NCBI GenBank assembly: GCA_900765465.1 | Contig: CAAFRM010000079.1 | Location: forward strand, 1 to 17,012 | Direction: 5' to 3' | Source of the DNA: an uncultured Prevotella sp. | Lineage (GTDB): Bacteria; Bacteroidota; Bacteroidia; Bacteroidales; Bacteroidaceae | Length of the DNA stretch: 17,012 nt | Shown here: in pieces, positions 1 through 8,392 of the stretch | Position numbering within the stretch: the first letter of the stretch is position 1 | How the letters are laid out: every line of letters begins with the position of its first letter | Made by a program: the position numbers and the translations under genes | Notes under the pieces: model-generated | Told to the model about the DNA's origin: nothing | Seen by the model: the letters and a program-made list of their open reading frames with translations, nothing else | Databases searched by the model: none

Positions 1-1344
1 ATCTGGGAGAAGATGCAGCAGCAGCTCGACAAGATGTTTAAGCAGACAGGTGTACAGAACGCATACTTCCCTCTCCTCATCCCGAAGAGCTTCTTCTCTC
101 GCGAGGCAGAGCACGTGGCAGGTTTCGCCAAGGAGTGTGCTGTGGTTACTCACTATCGTCTTCGTTCTACAGAAGATGGAACAGAGGTTGAGGTGGATCC
201 TAATGCCAAGCTCGATGAGGAGCTGATCATCCGCCCTACTTCAGAGACCATCATCTGGAACACATATAAGAACTGGATTCATTCATGGCGTGACCTCCCT
301 ATCCTCTGCAACCAGTGGTGTAACGTGATGCGTTGGGAGATGCGTACCCGTCCATTCCTCCGTACTTCTGAGTTCCTCTGGCAGGAGGGTCATACTGCTC
401 ATGCTACCAAGGAAGAGGCTGAGGCAAAGGCTCAGGAGATGCTGAAGGTATATGCTGAATTCGCTGAGAAGTATATGGGTGTACCTGTATTGCAGGGTGT
501 GAAGAGTGAGACAGAGCGCTTCGCCGGTGCTCTCAACACTTATACCATCGAGGCAATGATGCAGGATGGCAAGGCGCTGCAGAGCGGTACTTCTCACTTC
601 CTGGGTCAGAACTTCGCCAAGAGCTTCGATGTTACCTATCTGAATAAGGAGAACAAGCCTGAATATGTATGGGCTACTTCATGGGGTGTTTCTACCCGAC
701 TGATGGGTGCCCTCATCATGGTTCACAGCGATGACAACGGTCTGGTATTGCCTCCAAAGCTGGCTCCTATCCAGGTGGTAATTATTCCTATCAACAAGGG
801 CGACGAGCAGTTGGCTCAGATTACTGCCAAGCTGCAGCCTGTCATCGACCAGCTCCGCGAGTTGGGCATCAGCGTGAAGTATGATGACAACACAGCTAAG
901 CGTCCTGGCTTCAAGTTTGCTGACTACGAGTTGAAGGGTGTACCTGTTCGTCTCGCCATGGGTGGCCGTGACTTGGAGAACAACACCATCGAGATCATGC
1001 GTCGTGATACCTTGGAGAAGGAGAACGTAAGCTTCGACGGCATCGTAGAGCGCGTGAAGGATATGCTGGAAGATATCCAGAAGAACATCTTCGAGAAGGC
1101 TCGTGCTTACCGTGATGCTCACGTATATGAGTGCGACAACTATGAGGAGTTCAAGGAGCGTGTAAAGAATGGCGGTTTCTTCCTCTGCCACTGGGACGGT
1201 ACAGCCGAGACCGAGGCAAAGATCAAGGAGGAGACTCAGGCTACCATCCGCTGCGTGCCTTTCGCTTACGAGCAGACTCCAGGTGTTGATATGGTGAGCG
1301 GCAAGCCTGCCGTAGCTCGCGTGATCATCGCAAGAAGCTATTAA
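1..1344 (+). CDS. proS: Prolyl-tRNA synthetase, 5' end cut off by the window
   Basis: Class II aminoacyl-tRNA synthetase that attaches proline to tRNA-Pro in the cytoplasm. The frame is open from base 1 (codons for I-W-E-K come before the first ATG at 13), so the real start lies upstream; 447 residues are visible, and the family is usually a little under 500 long. Visible motifs: the substrate-pocket segment LIIRPTSETIIWNTY; class II motif 2 around MRWEMRTRPFLRTSEFLWQE; TSHFLGQNFAKSF; and motif 3 around WGVSTRLMGALIMVHSDDNG. An anticodon-binding domain follows (PIQVVIIPINKGDE onward), then the C-terminal domain ending in VARVIIARSY. The bacterial editing insertion between motifs 2 and 3 is absent, so this is the short archaeal/eukaryotic-type ProRS common in Bacteroidota. 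No frameshift is seen. Confidence 0.97.
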   Translation: MWEKMQQQLDKMFKQTGVQNAYFPLLIPKSFFSREAEHVAGFAKECAVVTHYRLRSTEDGTEVEVDPNAKLDEELIIRPTSETIIWNTYKNWIHSWRDLPILCNQWCNVMRWEMRTRPFLRTSEFLWQEGHTAHATKEEAEAKAQEMLKVYAEFAEKYMGVPVLQGVKSETERFAGALNTYTIEAMMQDGKALQSGTSHFLGQNFAKSFDVTYLNKENKPEYVWATSWGVSTRLMGALIMVHSDDNGLVLPPKLAPIQVVIIPINKGDEQLAQITAKLQPVIDQLRELGISVKYDDNTAKRPGFKFADYELKGVPVRLAMGGRDLENNTIEIMRRDTLEKENVSFDGIVERVKDMLEDIQKNIFEKARAYRDAHVYECDNYEEFKERVKNGGFFLCHWDGTAETEAKIKEETQATIRCVPFAYEQTPGVDMVSGKPAVARVIIARSY

Positions 1345-1357
1345 TTATTTAAAAAAC

Positions 1358-1380
1358 GGTGTCGGGAGATTCCCGGCACC
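1358..1380. terminator. GC-rich hairpin just after proS
   Basis: Ten-base arms GGTGTCGGGA and TCCCGGCACC (one G-U pair) enclose a GAT loop, 13 bases after the proS stop. On the plus strand no U-tract follows the stem. On the minus strand the stem is followed by six U residues from the A-run at 1351-1356. It may protect the 3' end of proS mRNA or end antisense transcription heading into proS; a classic sense terminator is less likely. Confidence 0.55.
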
Positions 1381-1394
1381 ATCCAATATCAAAT

Positions 1395-1865
1395 ATGAAG
1401 CAGCTGATACTCTACATCATTTTTCTGATGTCCATGGTCTTCTCAGGCTATGGAGAGGTATCTGCTGCTTCTGTTTCTTTATCCCATCAGGATTCTTTAA
1501 CTGTAGAAGCTGCTGATGCTGCGCACAAGAAGGATGGATCGTATGCGGCAGAAGCCGGTCATACGAAGGATAGACTTGCCAAGGTTACCCCTCACCAACA
1601 GGAGCAGGATGCCCAGCTGGAAGATGCATCCAATGCTGCCTATCGGGTATGCAGCAGTCGTCCACAGCGTTTATTGCCAAGTGGCAATATACATGGCACC
1701 CCATCAGCAAGCAGTAGATTGCTAATCCATAGAATCCGATTTTTATCATCCCTTTTATCCGCTATAGAAGGTGCGATGGAGCCTTTCCGTCAGGAAACCG
1801 CCCCTATCCACTTTGATGTCGCCAGCAAGTATTATGTCATTTGCCTGCGGCATCTCATCTGTTAG
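1395..1865 (+). CDS. Small predicted exported protein of unknown function
   Basis: 156 residues from the ATG at 1395. An in-frame ATG at 1359 exists but falls inside the proS hairpin, and the protein from 1395 begins with a classic signal peptide (MKQLILYIIFLMSMVFSGYG, then likely cleavage near EVSAAS). The middle (about residues 25-80) is polar and low in complexity, rich in Ala, Asp, Gln and His. The last 70 residues look more constrained: a CSSRPQRLLP segment, an RLLIHRIRF stretch, then ETAPIHFDVASKYYVICLRHLIC ends split by a polar turn. The C-terminus is hydrophobic with two Cys. From memory, similar short exported proteins with an RPQR segment and a YYV-x-x-LRH end occur in other Bacteroidales, but this was not checked. 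No function can be assigned. A spurious ORF is possible, since the codon pattern is looser than in proS. Confidence 0.5.
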   Translation: MKQLILYIIFLMSMVFSGYGEVSAASVSLSHQDSLTVEAADAAHKKDGSYAAEAGHTKDRLAKVTPHQQEQDAQLEDASNAAYRVCSSRPQRLLPSGNIHGTPSASSRLLIHRIRFLSSLLSAIEGAMEPFRQETAPIHFDVASKYYVICLRHLIC

Positions 1866-1928
1866 TTCTTCTTTTTATATTTTACAAAAAAACAGATTTA
1901 TATATATATTTAAAGAAGAAATAAGATT

Positions 1929-2321
1929 ATGGCTAAGATTAATCATTTAGATATGGGTGCGGAAGTATTGGCACTCGACGATGTACAGGTAAAGAAGGGT
2001 TTCATGGGTTTGACCATCAAGTTGATCTACAAACCAACCAACAGTGCTATCAAGATCAAGGAGAAGGAATACTCTGCAGAGGATGGCAAGAAACTCATCA
2101 ACATCCTTAATTCTGCCCCTAGCGAGGTAGAATCTTCTATCCAGAAGTTTCCGGTATCAGCTATCAGCATGGGTAATATGAAGCTGCAGGCATGCCTCTC
2201 TGACGACCATCAGTTTGTAGCCACCCAGCTCCTTGCCTTCAAGGATTTCGGCTACCAGCCAGTTACAGAGATGGTAACCTATACAGGCAAGACAGCCGAG
2301 GCTTTCGCCCAGCTGTTCTAA
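1929..2321 (+). CDS. Conserved-looking small cytosolic protein of unknown function
   Basis: 130 residues, with no signal peptide and no membrane segment. The start at 1929 follows a purine-rich stretch (AAAGAAGAAATAAG) that can act as a weak ribosome site. The sequence alternates short beta-like strands (VLALDDVQVKKGFMGLTIKL, then AIKIKEKEYS) with an acidic helix (SAEDGKKLINIL) and further strands, suggesting a compact alpha/beta fold. Codon use matches the neighbours and the reading frame ends 26 bases before a strong terminator, so it is very probably real. No catalytic motif is recognised. It is separated from the gene upstream by 63 AT-rich bases that may hold its own promoter, though no good TAnnTTTG box is visible (TATATTTT near 1876 is the closest). 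Confidence 0.75.
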   Translation: MAKINHLDMGAEVLALDDVQVKKGFMGLTIKLIYKPTNSAIKIKEKEYSAEDGKKLINILNSAPSEVESSIQKFPVSAISMGNMKLQACLSDDHQFVATQLLAFKDFGYQPVTEMVTYTGKTAEAFAQLF

Positions 2322-2346
2322 TATCCAACTGGTATCATATAAATTA

Positions 2347-2383
2347 AAAGGGTGCGTCACAGATTGATGACGCACCCCTTTTT
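2347..2383. terminator. Bidirectional Rho-independent terminator between convergent genes
   Basis: GGGTGCGTCA and TGACGCACCC pair perfectly around an eight-base loop. The stem is preceded by AAAA and followed by CTTTTT, so a U-tract exists in both directions. It sits 26 bases after the 130-residue gene (plus) and 40 bases after the nuclease gene (minus), and should end both transcripts. Confidence 0.9.
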
Positions 2384-2422
2384 CATATACGGATTCTTTC
2401 TTATTCCATACAAGAGAAGTGG

Positions 2423-3376
2423 TTAGAAACCCCACTTTTCCTTGACCGTATTCGAATCACAAGAAGCATTTTCCACACTTCTCTCAATATCATCCGGAAG
2501 ATTGCAGAAGAAATCAAGTCCTGTCAGTTCTTCCAGCTTCCTGATATTGACCACATGGCCCTTTACCTTTTCAGATGTACCGTAAGCGCTGTGGCGGAAC
2601 CAGAAACCGATAGCCTGATAACCTTTGGCATTCTTCAGAAGAACCGCACAGAAGAAATACTTCGGAACGATATAACCATTCTTCGTATAATTCAGAATCT
2701 GACCAGAAGAGTCGATGGTACCACCTTTGCACACATAAAGCGTATCTTTGGCATGAGATGCCTGGGTACTCATATCGTAGGTAAGGAAATTACGGACCAG
2801 CTTCTCCATATCTTCCCAGATACCGGCATTGAAATTATGCATCTGCGGATACATATTGGTCATATAGAAGGTCTGTCCATTGGCATCCTGACAGTAAACT
2901 CTATCCTCAGAAGCCACGATGTGACCACGATCATATCCACTTCCGCTAAACTCCCTGTTAACCGGTGGCTGGCAATCAGCATCTACATCCGGGTCTTTCT
3001 GGAACGGATCCCCACTCCATTTCTTGCCCATCCAAGTAGCACCTTCCCACTGCTTTCTAGTCCATTTTTTCATATTGTTAGACTGACAGATCTGATAGCA
3101 ACACCATCTTGGCGACTTCTTATCCAAATCGTAGTAAGTGGAATAGGTTACGCCATAGTCAGCCGTTCTGCGAACGAGCACTACATTTCTAGAAGTTCCA
3201 TTCGCCACAATCTTAGGGAATTCTAACCCTGTTGCTTCTGTAGGAACAGAAGCAGAAACTACATTCTTATTCGCATTCGAATCTTTCAAAGAGCCCTGGT
3301 CATCACCGTCGCTACTACACGCTGAGAAAGCCAAGAGGAAACTCAAGGAAAGAAGATAAATCCATTTTGTCTTCAT
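2423..3376 (-). CDS. DNA/RNA non-specific endonuclease, predicted surface lipoprotein
   Basis: 317 residues. A lipoprotein signal peptide ends in LAFSAC, with Cys20 as the lipid site. The next residues, SSDGDD, are acidic and resemble the Bacteroidota lipoprotein export signal, so display on the outer surface is likely. Residues 70-290 match the Serratia-nuclease-like (NUC, beta-beta-alpha metal) family: DRGH at 149-152 supplies the general base His152; TNMYPQ follows at 173-178; and Asn183 and Glu191 have the spacing of the metal-ligand Asn and helix Glu of Serratia nuclease. Such enzymes cut single- and double-stranded DNA and RNA to short oligonucleotides. It is the last gene after the receptor and BACON lipoprotein genes, 83 bases downstream, with a hairpin in that gap. 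The long open frames on the opposite strand are shadows. Confidence 0.93.
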   Translation of the reverse strand: MKTKWIYLLSLSFLLAFSACSSDGDDQGSLKDSNANKNVVSASVPTEATGLEFPKIVANGTSRNVVLVRRTADYGVTYSTYYDLDKKSPRWCCYQICQSNNMKKWTRKQWEGATWMGKKWSGDPFQKDPDVDADCQPPVNREFSGSGYDRGHIVASEDRVYCQDANGQTFYMTNMYPQMHNFNAGIWEDMEKLVRNFLTYDMSTQASHAKDTLYVCKGGTIDSSGQILNYTKNGYIVPKYFFCAVLLKNAKGYQAIGFWFRHSAYGTSEKVKGHVVNIRKLEELTGLDFFCNLPDDIERSVENASCDSNTVKEKWGF

Positions 3377-3389
3377 AACTACAATTGAA

Positions 3390-3426
3390 AAGCGAGAACA
3401 TCACCTATCCAGCAACATTCTCGCTT
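3390..3426 (-). other. Hairpin in the lipoprotein-nuclease spacer
   Basis: A perfect nine-base inverted repeat, AAGCGAGAA and TTCTCGCTT, flanks 19 bases. On the minus strand the stem is followed by TTTTC only, a weak U-tract, 14 bases before the nuclease start. It could be a leaky terminator or an RNA-processing or stabilising stem that sets a different dose for the nuclease than for the two genes upstream. Confidence 0.5.
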
Positions 3427-3459
3427 AACCTTATTTATTTATTAAACTTACGTATCAGA

Positions 3460-4992
3460 TTACTTTCCCTTAGAGAAGAGGAATGCACCACCTACCTGAG
3501 GAGCGTCCTTGTAAGATGTATGATAACCGATGATGGTAATCTTATCACCAAAATTCAAGCCAAGCTCACCAGCCTTCTTGCCTTCACCACCCCAGCCTGC
3601 AGTCAAGCCATAGACGTAAGCAGAACCAGTTGCATCTGTCAAACCGAAGTTACCGTATGTCTTCAAATCATTTCTCTGACCGGCAAACTCTGTGATGGTA
3701 CCTTCCAACATATAATATACGTTTTTGTCATCTTTCTTAGTCAGGAAGTCAGCTACAGAAATCTTGGTTACTACCTTCACAGCCTCCAAAGTAGCATTCT
3801 TCATCTGACCTGTACCATTATAGATGTCCTTCACACCAGTAAGTGTTACAACATCGCCTACCTTCAAACCCTTCTTCTCGAAGTCGCCCTTGGCACCGAT
3901 ACCGTAAACGTATGTTTCACCAGTAGCATCCTTGATGTAGCAATTACCATATTGAGCTTTAGCGACCTTGGTAATGACACCAGTCAGACGATAAACGGTA
4001 GAACCCTTCTCAGCCTTGTTGAAGTCAGCAATAGGGCACTCGATGATAGAACCCAACTGATAAGCTACAGCAGTAACAGTAGAGCTCTGCTTACCTCTGG
4101 TAGAAGTGAAACTGATGCTGGAAGAACGAGCACCACCTGCATTGGCATTGGCATGGAATGTAATCTCAGCCTTTGTACCACTGGTAACGATACCCTTAAC
4201 AGACAACCAGCTCTGATCAGCCTCAGGGATATCAACAGTTACGCCTTCACCCTTTACGGTCAAAGTAACCTTGAAGTCCTCACCAGCCTTATCCAAGGTA
4301 TCCTTATCGAGTTCTTCAACCTTGATCAAAGACTTAGTATAGCTCAAAACGGTTACATTTTTCAACTGAGGTGAACCTCCATAAGTGGTTCTAGGACCCT
4401 GGATGGTAACCTCATCACCTTCCTCCAGCTTCAAGCTAGCGAAATTCTGCGCACTACCATTGGCATCAAGTGTACCATAAACATATACTTCACCGGTAGC
4501 ATCCTTGATATACCAGTTACCATATACGGTATTGGAAAGCTTGGTGAGCGTACCCTTCACCTTATAAGTCTCACCATCATTACCTGCCAGGATTTCAGCA
4601 CAGGTAGAGAATGGAGGATTCAATACACCCTGAATCACGGTGATGTACTGAGTCTGAGCACCACTTACCAACTTGAAGGTACTATTGTTAGCACCCTTTG
4701 TAGCAGCAGCATTGAAGACAACATGAGTTGTACCTGCACTACCACCCTTGCAAGAAGAAGAAATCCAGGCAGGAATAGAATCCACAGGATTGCCCTTCTT
4801 ATCGTTGGTAACAAACTTCCAGTCAGCAGCAGAAGTAACATCAAATTCAACCTGTCCACCCTCTACCGGAATAGAGAGAGAAGACTGAGAAAGCTGAATG
4901 CCATCAAGCTGACCTAAGTCCTTATCATCGCTACAACTTGCAAAGAAGCCTGCTACGGCGATCAATGCGATGAATAAATATTTAAATTTCAT
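3460..4992 (-). CDS. Multidomain surface lipoprotein: two BACON-like and three OB-fold-like repeats
   Basis: 510 residues. The signal peptide ends in FFASC (Cys20 lipidated) followed by SDDKD, very close to the known Bacteroidota surface-export signal, so it should face outward. Order of domains: BACON-like beta-sandwich about 33-121; OB-like module 129-218; second BACON-like module 224-313; OB-like module 318-406; OB-like module 411-509. The three OB-like modules share a core: YGNWYIKDATGEVYVYG (157-173), YGNCYIKDATGETYVYG (348-364) and YGNFGLTDATGSAYVYG (446-462), each followed by a G-D-x-(V/I)-T-(I/L) strand. Such OB-like domains (DUF5689 or YhcR-like) often sit beside nucleases in Bacteroidota. 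It starts 19 bases after the receptor gene, so the two are co-transcribed. Nucleic-acid binding is inferred; carbohydrate binding by the BACON parts is the alternative. Confidence 0.85.
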   Translation of the reverse strand: MKFKYLFIALIAVAGFFASCSDDKDLGQLDGIQLSQSSLSIPVEGGQVEFDVTSAADWKFVTNDKKGNPVDSIPAWISSSCKGGSAGTTHVVFNAAATKGANNSTFKLVSGAQTQYITVIQGVLNPPFSTCAEILAGNDGETYKVKGTLTKLSNTVYGNWYIKDATGEVYVYGTLDANGSAQNFASLKLEEGDEVTIQGPRTTYGGSPQLKNVTVLSYTKSLIKVEELDKDTLDKAGEDFKVTLTVKGEGVTVDIPEADQSWLSVKGIVTSGTKAEITFHANANAGGARSSSISFTSTRGKQSSTVTAVAYQLGSIIECPIADFNKAEKGSTVYRLTGVITKVAKAQYGNCYIKDATGETYVYGIGAKGDFEKKGLKVGDVVTLTGVKDIYNGTGQMKNATLEAVKVVTKISVADFLTKKDDKNVYYMLEGTITEFAGQRNDLKTYGNFGLTDATGSAYVYGLTAGWGGEGKKAGELGLNFGDKITIIGYHTSYKDAPQVGGAFLFSKGK

Positions 4993-5011
4993 AATTTCGA
5001 TACTTTATTAA

Positions 5012-8000
5012 TTAGAAGATGTAACGGAGACCCACTGATGCATACCAGCACTGACCGATAGCGTGATTTGGTACGAAAGTCTTGGTGTTACCATTGATTG
5101 ACTTTGGAGTAGAGAAGGTTGCATAACCCTCTGCATCCTGACCCTCGTAACGCAAGATACGTGGATCTGAACCAATCTCTGGGTTCAAGTACTTCATGAC
5201 ACCCCAGCTAGAGTTGAAGAAGTTAAGCACGTTCTTCATATCGAAGCTCAACTGGATAGTGTTAGTGTGACCAGCCACATCAAACTTGAAGTCGTGCTTG
5301 TAGCTGAAGTCGATACGATGTACCCAAGGGTTGTAAAGGCTGTAAGCCTCTGCATACTCACCCTGATGGTTCTTCAGATAGCTGTTGGCATGTACATAAT
5401 CCATGAAGCGGGTCTTATCATCCTCTGACTTGAAGCGGAACTCATTATCAGCTACCTGCTTGTCTGTTGGGATGTAGAGAGCATCATAGTTGTAACCATC
5501 ATTATTGATATCGTTTACAGTCATGTAAGAGTAGTTGTAACCACCACGCCATGCCTCATAGATGAAGCTATAGTGGTTGTTGCTCTTGTCGTGGATCGTT
5601 GCAGAAGCAATGATACGATCAGGAGTTACATTCTGTCCGTTGTGCAACTTGATGTTGTTAGGACCATATACTGTAGAGATATAGTTCAATACAGAAGATG
5701 CGTTAGATCCAGGAAGTGATGTAACCTCCTTAGATACTGTATGAGTATAGGCTGCCATCAAGTTCAACCACTCCCATGGCTGAGCATTTACCTGTGCAGA
5801 GAAAGACCAACCGTAACCACGGCTTGTGTTCTCAAGTACATAAGCACTTGTACCTACGGTAGAACCCTTAGGATATACAGGACGGTTGTCGGCACCATTG
5901 AAACGTGGGAAGCCCTTGGCATCCTGTACGCTCCAGTCTGTCAATGTAGCTGCATTCAATGTCTTGTTGAAGATACCCTCAACAGAAACAGACATTGGGA
6001 ATGAAACAGGAATCTGATAATCGACAGCGAAAGATGTCTTCCAAACCTGTGGCAACTTGAAGTTTCTATCTACAGCAGAGATTGCTGAAGGAACAGAACC
6101 CTCTTCAGGAGTGATGTTCTCTGGGTAACCCATAGAAATCAACTTGTCACGGAGAGCTGCTGCTGTTGGCTTACCATCCTTATCAACAACCAGACCACCT
6201 GCAAATGGAGTCATATCTACACCCTCTTTCTTACCTGTCTGAGGATTCCATGCCTTGGTTGCATTCAGCTGTGCCTGATACTGTATCATACCAGAGTTGG
6301 TTGGCAAGTTGGTGAAGAATACCAATGGCAAACGGCCCTGGAAGAAACCAGTACCACCACGGAACTTCAATGTCTTGTCACCAAATACATCATATACGAA
6401 ACCGATACGAGGAGAAACTGTCAAAGAGCTGTTTGGCCACTTGCCAGAGTCGATGTGACGACCGTTATAGTCGAGACCGAGAATGGCATTGTTAGTCATC
6501 AAGTCAGAATTGTCGAAGAACAGACCATCCAGACGAAGACCATAGGTCAACTTAAACTGAGGAGTCATCTGCCACTCATCCTGAGCGTAGATACCAGCCT
6601 TGTTATACTGTACGCGGGCAGCAGGATTGTTGTTGCCACCATAACCATAAGTCAAACATACAACCTCTGGAATACCACCATTCAGGAAGTCGTCGAGACT
6701 CTTGTAACGATAGTAACCAGTACCATTACGCTGATAAGCATTGTCTGCCATCTGGTGCTCATAGTTGAGACCAGCGATGATCTTGTGCTTACCGAGATAG
6801 TAAGTTACGTCATCCTTGATATTCCATACAGTATTGTGTACAGCATTGTTCCAGGTAAACAACTCATAACCCAAAGCCATGTAGTTGTTGGTACCATCAG
6901 CATCAGCAGTTCCATCTACACTCTTCTGTCCGCCATCGAGGATATCGATGAATGGGAACTCTGAAGAATTAGTGTAACGGCTATCATCCAACTTAGAGTA
7001 TGTGAACAGGAACTGGTTAGACAGATTGTCTGTGAAACGGCTGTTCAAGTCAACTGTCCAAGAGTTCACGAGGTTGTCATTGGCATACATACTGTTGGCA
7101 AATGACATAGAGTACTGAGACATACGGCTACCAGATGCACGTGTACCACCATCCATAGATGATGCGTTAGGAGCCTGCCAAGAACGGTTCTTGGTATAGT
7201 TGTAGCGTACAGCCAAGTGATGCTTGTCTGTGATGTTCCAGTCAACACGGAAGAGGAGCTTGTAATTGCTCTCGTCTGCAGGGAAGTTGGTCCATGAACC
7301 TGTATCGTAACCATACTTATCCTTAACGAACTTAGAAACTCTCTCCAAATCAGCAAGCTTGGTACGAGAGATATAGTTCACAGCATCACCAATACCATCC
7401 TCAGAACCTCTCCAGCGGTTTACCACTGTAGGAGTCTTGACCATTTCACCGTTAGCGAAGAAGAACAACTTGTTCTTGATGATAGGACCACCGAGAGAGA
7501 AACCCCAAGTAGTCTGCTGATCCTTCTCACGTGCACCAGAAATCTGTTCACGCTCGATAGCATCACCACGCATGTTCTCATTCTTGTGATATACGTAAGC
7601 GCTACCCTTGAAGTTGTTGGTACCAGACTTGGTAATAGCATTGACACCACCACCAACGAAGTTAGTCTGACGAACATCATAAGGAGAGATAACAACCTGC
7701 ATTTCCTCGATAGCATCCAGAGAGATAGGAGCACCACCACCAGGAAGCTTTGAGCTCAAGCCGAAGTTGTTGTTGAAGTTTGCACCATCCACAGTGAAGT
7801 TGGCTGTACGGCCATCAGCACCTGCGAATGACATTCCGTTTCCACCATAAGGAGAAAGACGGGTGATATCAGTAATGCTACGGCTAACAGTTGGCATGTT
7901 AGCAATCTGTGCATTAGAGATGTTGGTAGAAGCACCAGTCTTCTCTACACTGAACTTGGAACCCTTTGCTACTACTACAACTTCGCCAAGCTGCTTAGCA

Positions 8001-8329
8001 TCCTCATCAAGAGTTTCTTTCAAGTTGTAAGTTTCACCAAGCTGAAGGGTGACGTTCTTTACGACCTTAGTCTTGTAGCCGATGTAGCTGATCTTGACTT
8101 CGTAAGGACCGCCGACACGCATACCATTGATAGTGAACATACCATCAATGTTGGTTACAGCTTTGTAACGAGTTCCAGAAGGAACGTGAACGGCCTCAAT
8201 CGTTGCGCCAATCACGTCTTCACCACTTGCAGTCACAGAACCACTTAAACCAGAAGTAGTAATCTGTGCCATGGCTGTAGTTACCATAAAGGCGAGCAAA
8301 GCCATTAATAAATGCAATCTTTTCTGCAT
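5012..8329 (-). CDS. Oar-like TonB-dependent outer-membrane receptor
   Basis: 1105 residues from the ATG at 8329. An upstream in-frame start at 8395 would overlap the predicted promoter box and place 22 residues before the signal peptide, so 8329 is preferred; it follows AAAAAAGG. Domains: signal peptide 1-22 (ending TTAMAQ); carboxypeptidase-regulatory-like beta-sandwich about 27-108 with GVNGTV-type features (here GLSGSVTASGEDVIGATIEA); plug domain about 120-240, including TVSRSITDITRLSPYGGNG and DGANFNNNFG, which are typical of Oar/CirA-like receptors; then a long 22-strand-type barrel ending in YASVGLRYIF, with the terminal Phe usual for outer-membrane barrels. It imports or binds a ligand across the outer membrane using TonB energy. 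There is no SusD gene beside it, so it is not a SusC-type glycan porter. The substrate is unknown; the neighbouring nuclease suggests nucleic-acid fragments. Confidence 0.95.
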   Translation of the reverse strand: MQKRLHLLMALLAFMVTTAMAQITTSGLSGSVTASGEDVIGATIEAVHVPSGTRYKAVTNIDGMFTINGMRVGGPYEVKISYIGYKTKVVKNVTLQLGETYNLKETLDEDAKQLGEVVVVAKGSKFSVEKTGASTNISNAQIANMPTVSRSITDITRLSPYGGNGMSFAGADGRTANFTVDGANFNNNFGLSSKLPGGGAPISLDAIEEMQVVISPYDVRQTNFVGGGVNAITKSGTNNFKGSAYVYHKNENMRGDAIEREQISGAREKDQQTTWGFSLGGPIIKNKLFFFANGEMVKTPTVVNRWRGSEDGIGDAVNYISRTKLADLERVSKFVKDKYGYDTGSWTNFPADESNYKLLFRVDWNITDKHHLAVRYNYTKNRSWQAPNASSMDGGTRASGSRMSQYSMSFANSMYANDNLVNSWTVDLNSRFTDNLSNQFLFTYSKLDDSRYTNSSEFPFIDILDGGQKSVDGTADADGTNNYMALGYELFTWNNAVHNTVWNIKDDVTYYLGKHKIIAGLNYEHQMADNAYQRNGTGYYRYKSLDDFLNGGIPEVVCLTYGYGGNNNPAARVQYNKAGIYAQDEWQMTPQFKLTYGLRLDGLFFDNSDLMTNNAILGLDYNGRHIDSGKWPNSSLTVSPRIGFVYDVFGDKTLKFRGGTGFFQGRLPLVFFTNLPTNSGMIQYQAQLNATKAWNPQTGKKEGVDMTPFAGGLVVDKDGKPTAAALRDKLISMGYPENITPEEGSVPSAISAVDRNFKLPQVWKTSFAVDYQIPVSFPMSVSVEGIFNKTLNAATLTDWSVQDAKGFPRFNGADNRPVYPKGSTVGTSAYVLENTSRGYGWSFSAQVNAQPWEWLNLMAAYTHTVSKEVTSLPGSNASSVLNYISTVYGPNNIKLHNGQNVTPDRIIASATIHDKSNNHYSFIYEAWRGGYNYSYMTVNDINNDGYNYDALYIPTDKQVADNEFRFKSEDDKTRFMDYVHANSYLKNHQGEYAEAYSLYNPWVHRIDFSYKHDFKFDVAGHTNTIQLSFDMKNVLNFFNSSWGVMKYLNPEIGSDPRILRYEGQDAEGYATFSTPKSINGNTKTFVPNHAIGQCWYASVGLRYIF

Positions 8330-8392
8330 ACCTTTTTTATAAAAATTAATTAATAATACGGGGAAATATTCCCTTAATATTGATTTCGAGTG

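Noticed and set aside
1516..1725. A 69-codon frame inside the small exported-protein gene
   Set aside because: It lacks a signal peptide or ribosome site, and the outer frame has a better start and end.
2555..3226. Long plus-strand open frame (223 codons) opposite the nuclease gene
   Set aside because: The minus-strand protein has a signal peptide and intact DRGH motif; the plus-strand product has no recognisable feature.
3385..4374. Long plus-strand open frame (329 codons) opposite the BACON/OB lipoprotein gene
   Set aside because: It is the complement of a well-supported repeated-domain gene; stop-poor reverse frames arise from its codon use.
6455..6964. Plus-strand open frame inside the receptor gene
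   Set aside because: No ribosome site, odd composition, and full overlap with the conserved barrel.
5012..8329. A SusC/SusD glycan-utilisation locus
   Set aside because: No SusD gene and no glycoside hydrolase; the receptor looks Oar-like.
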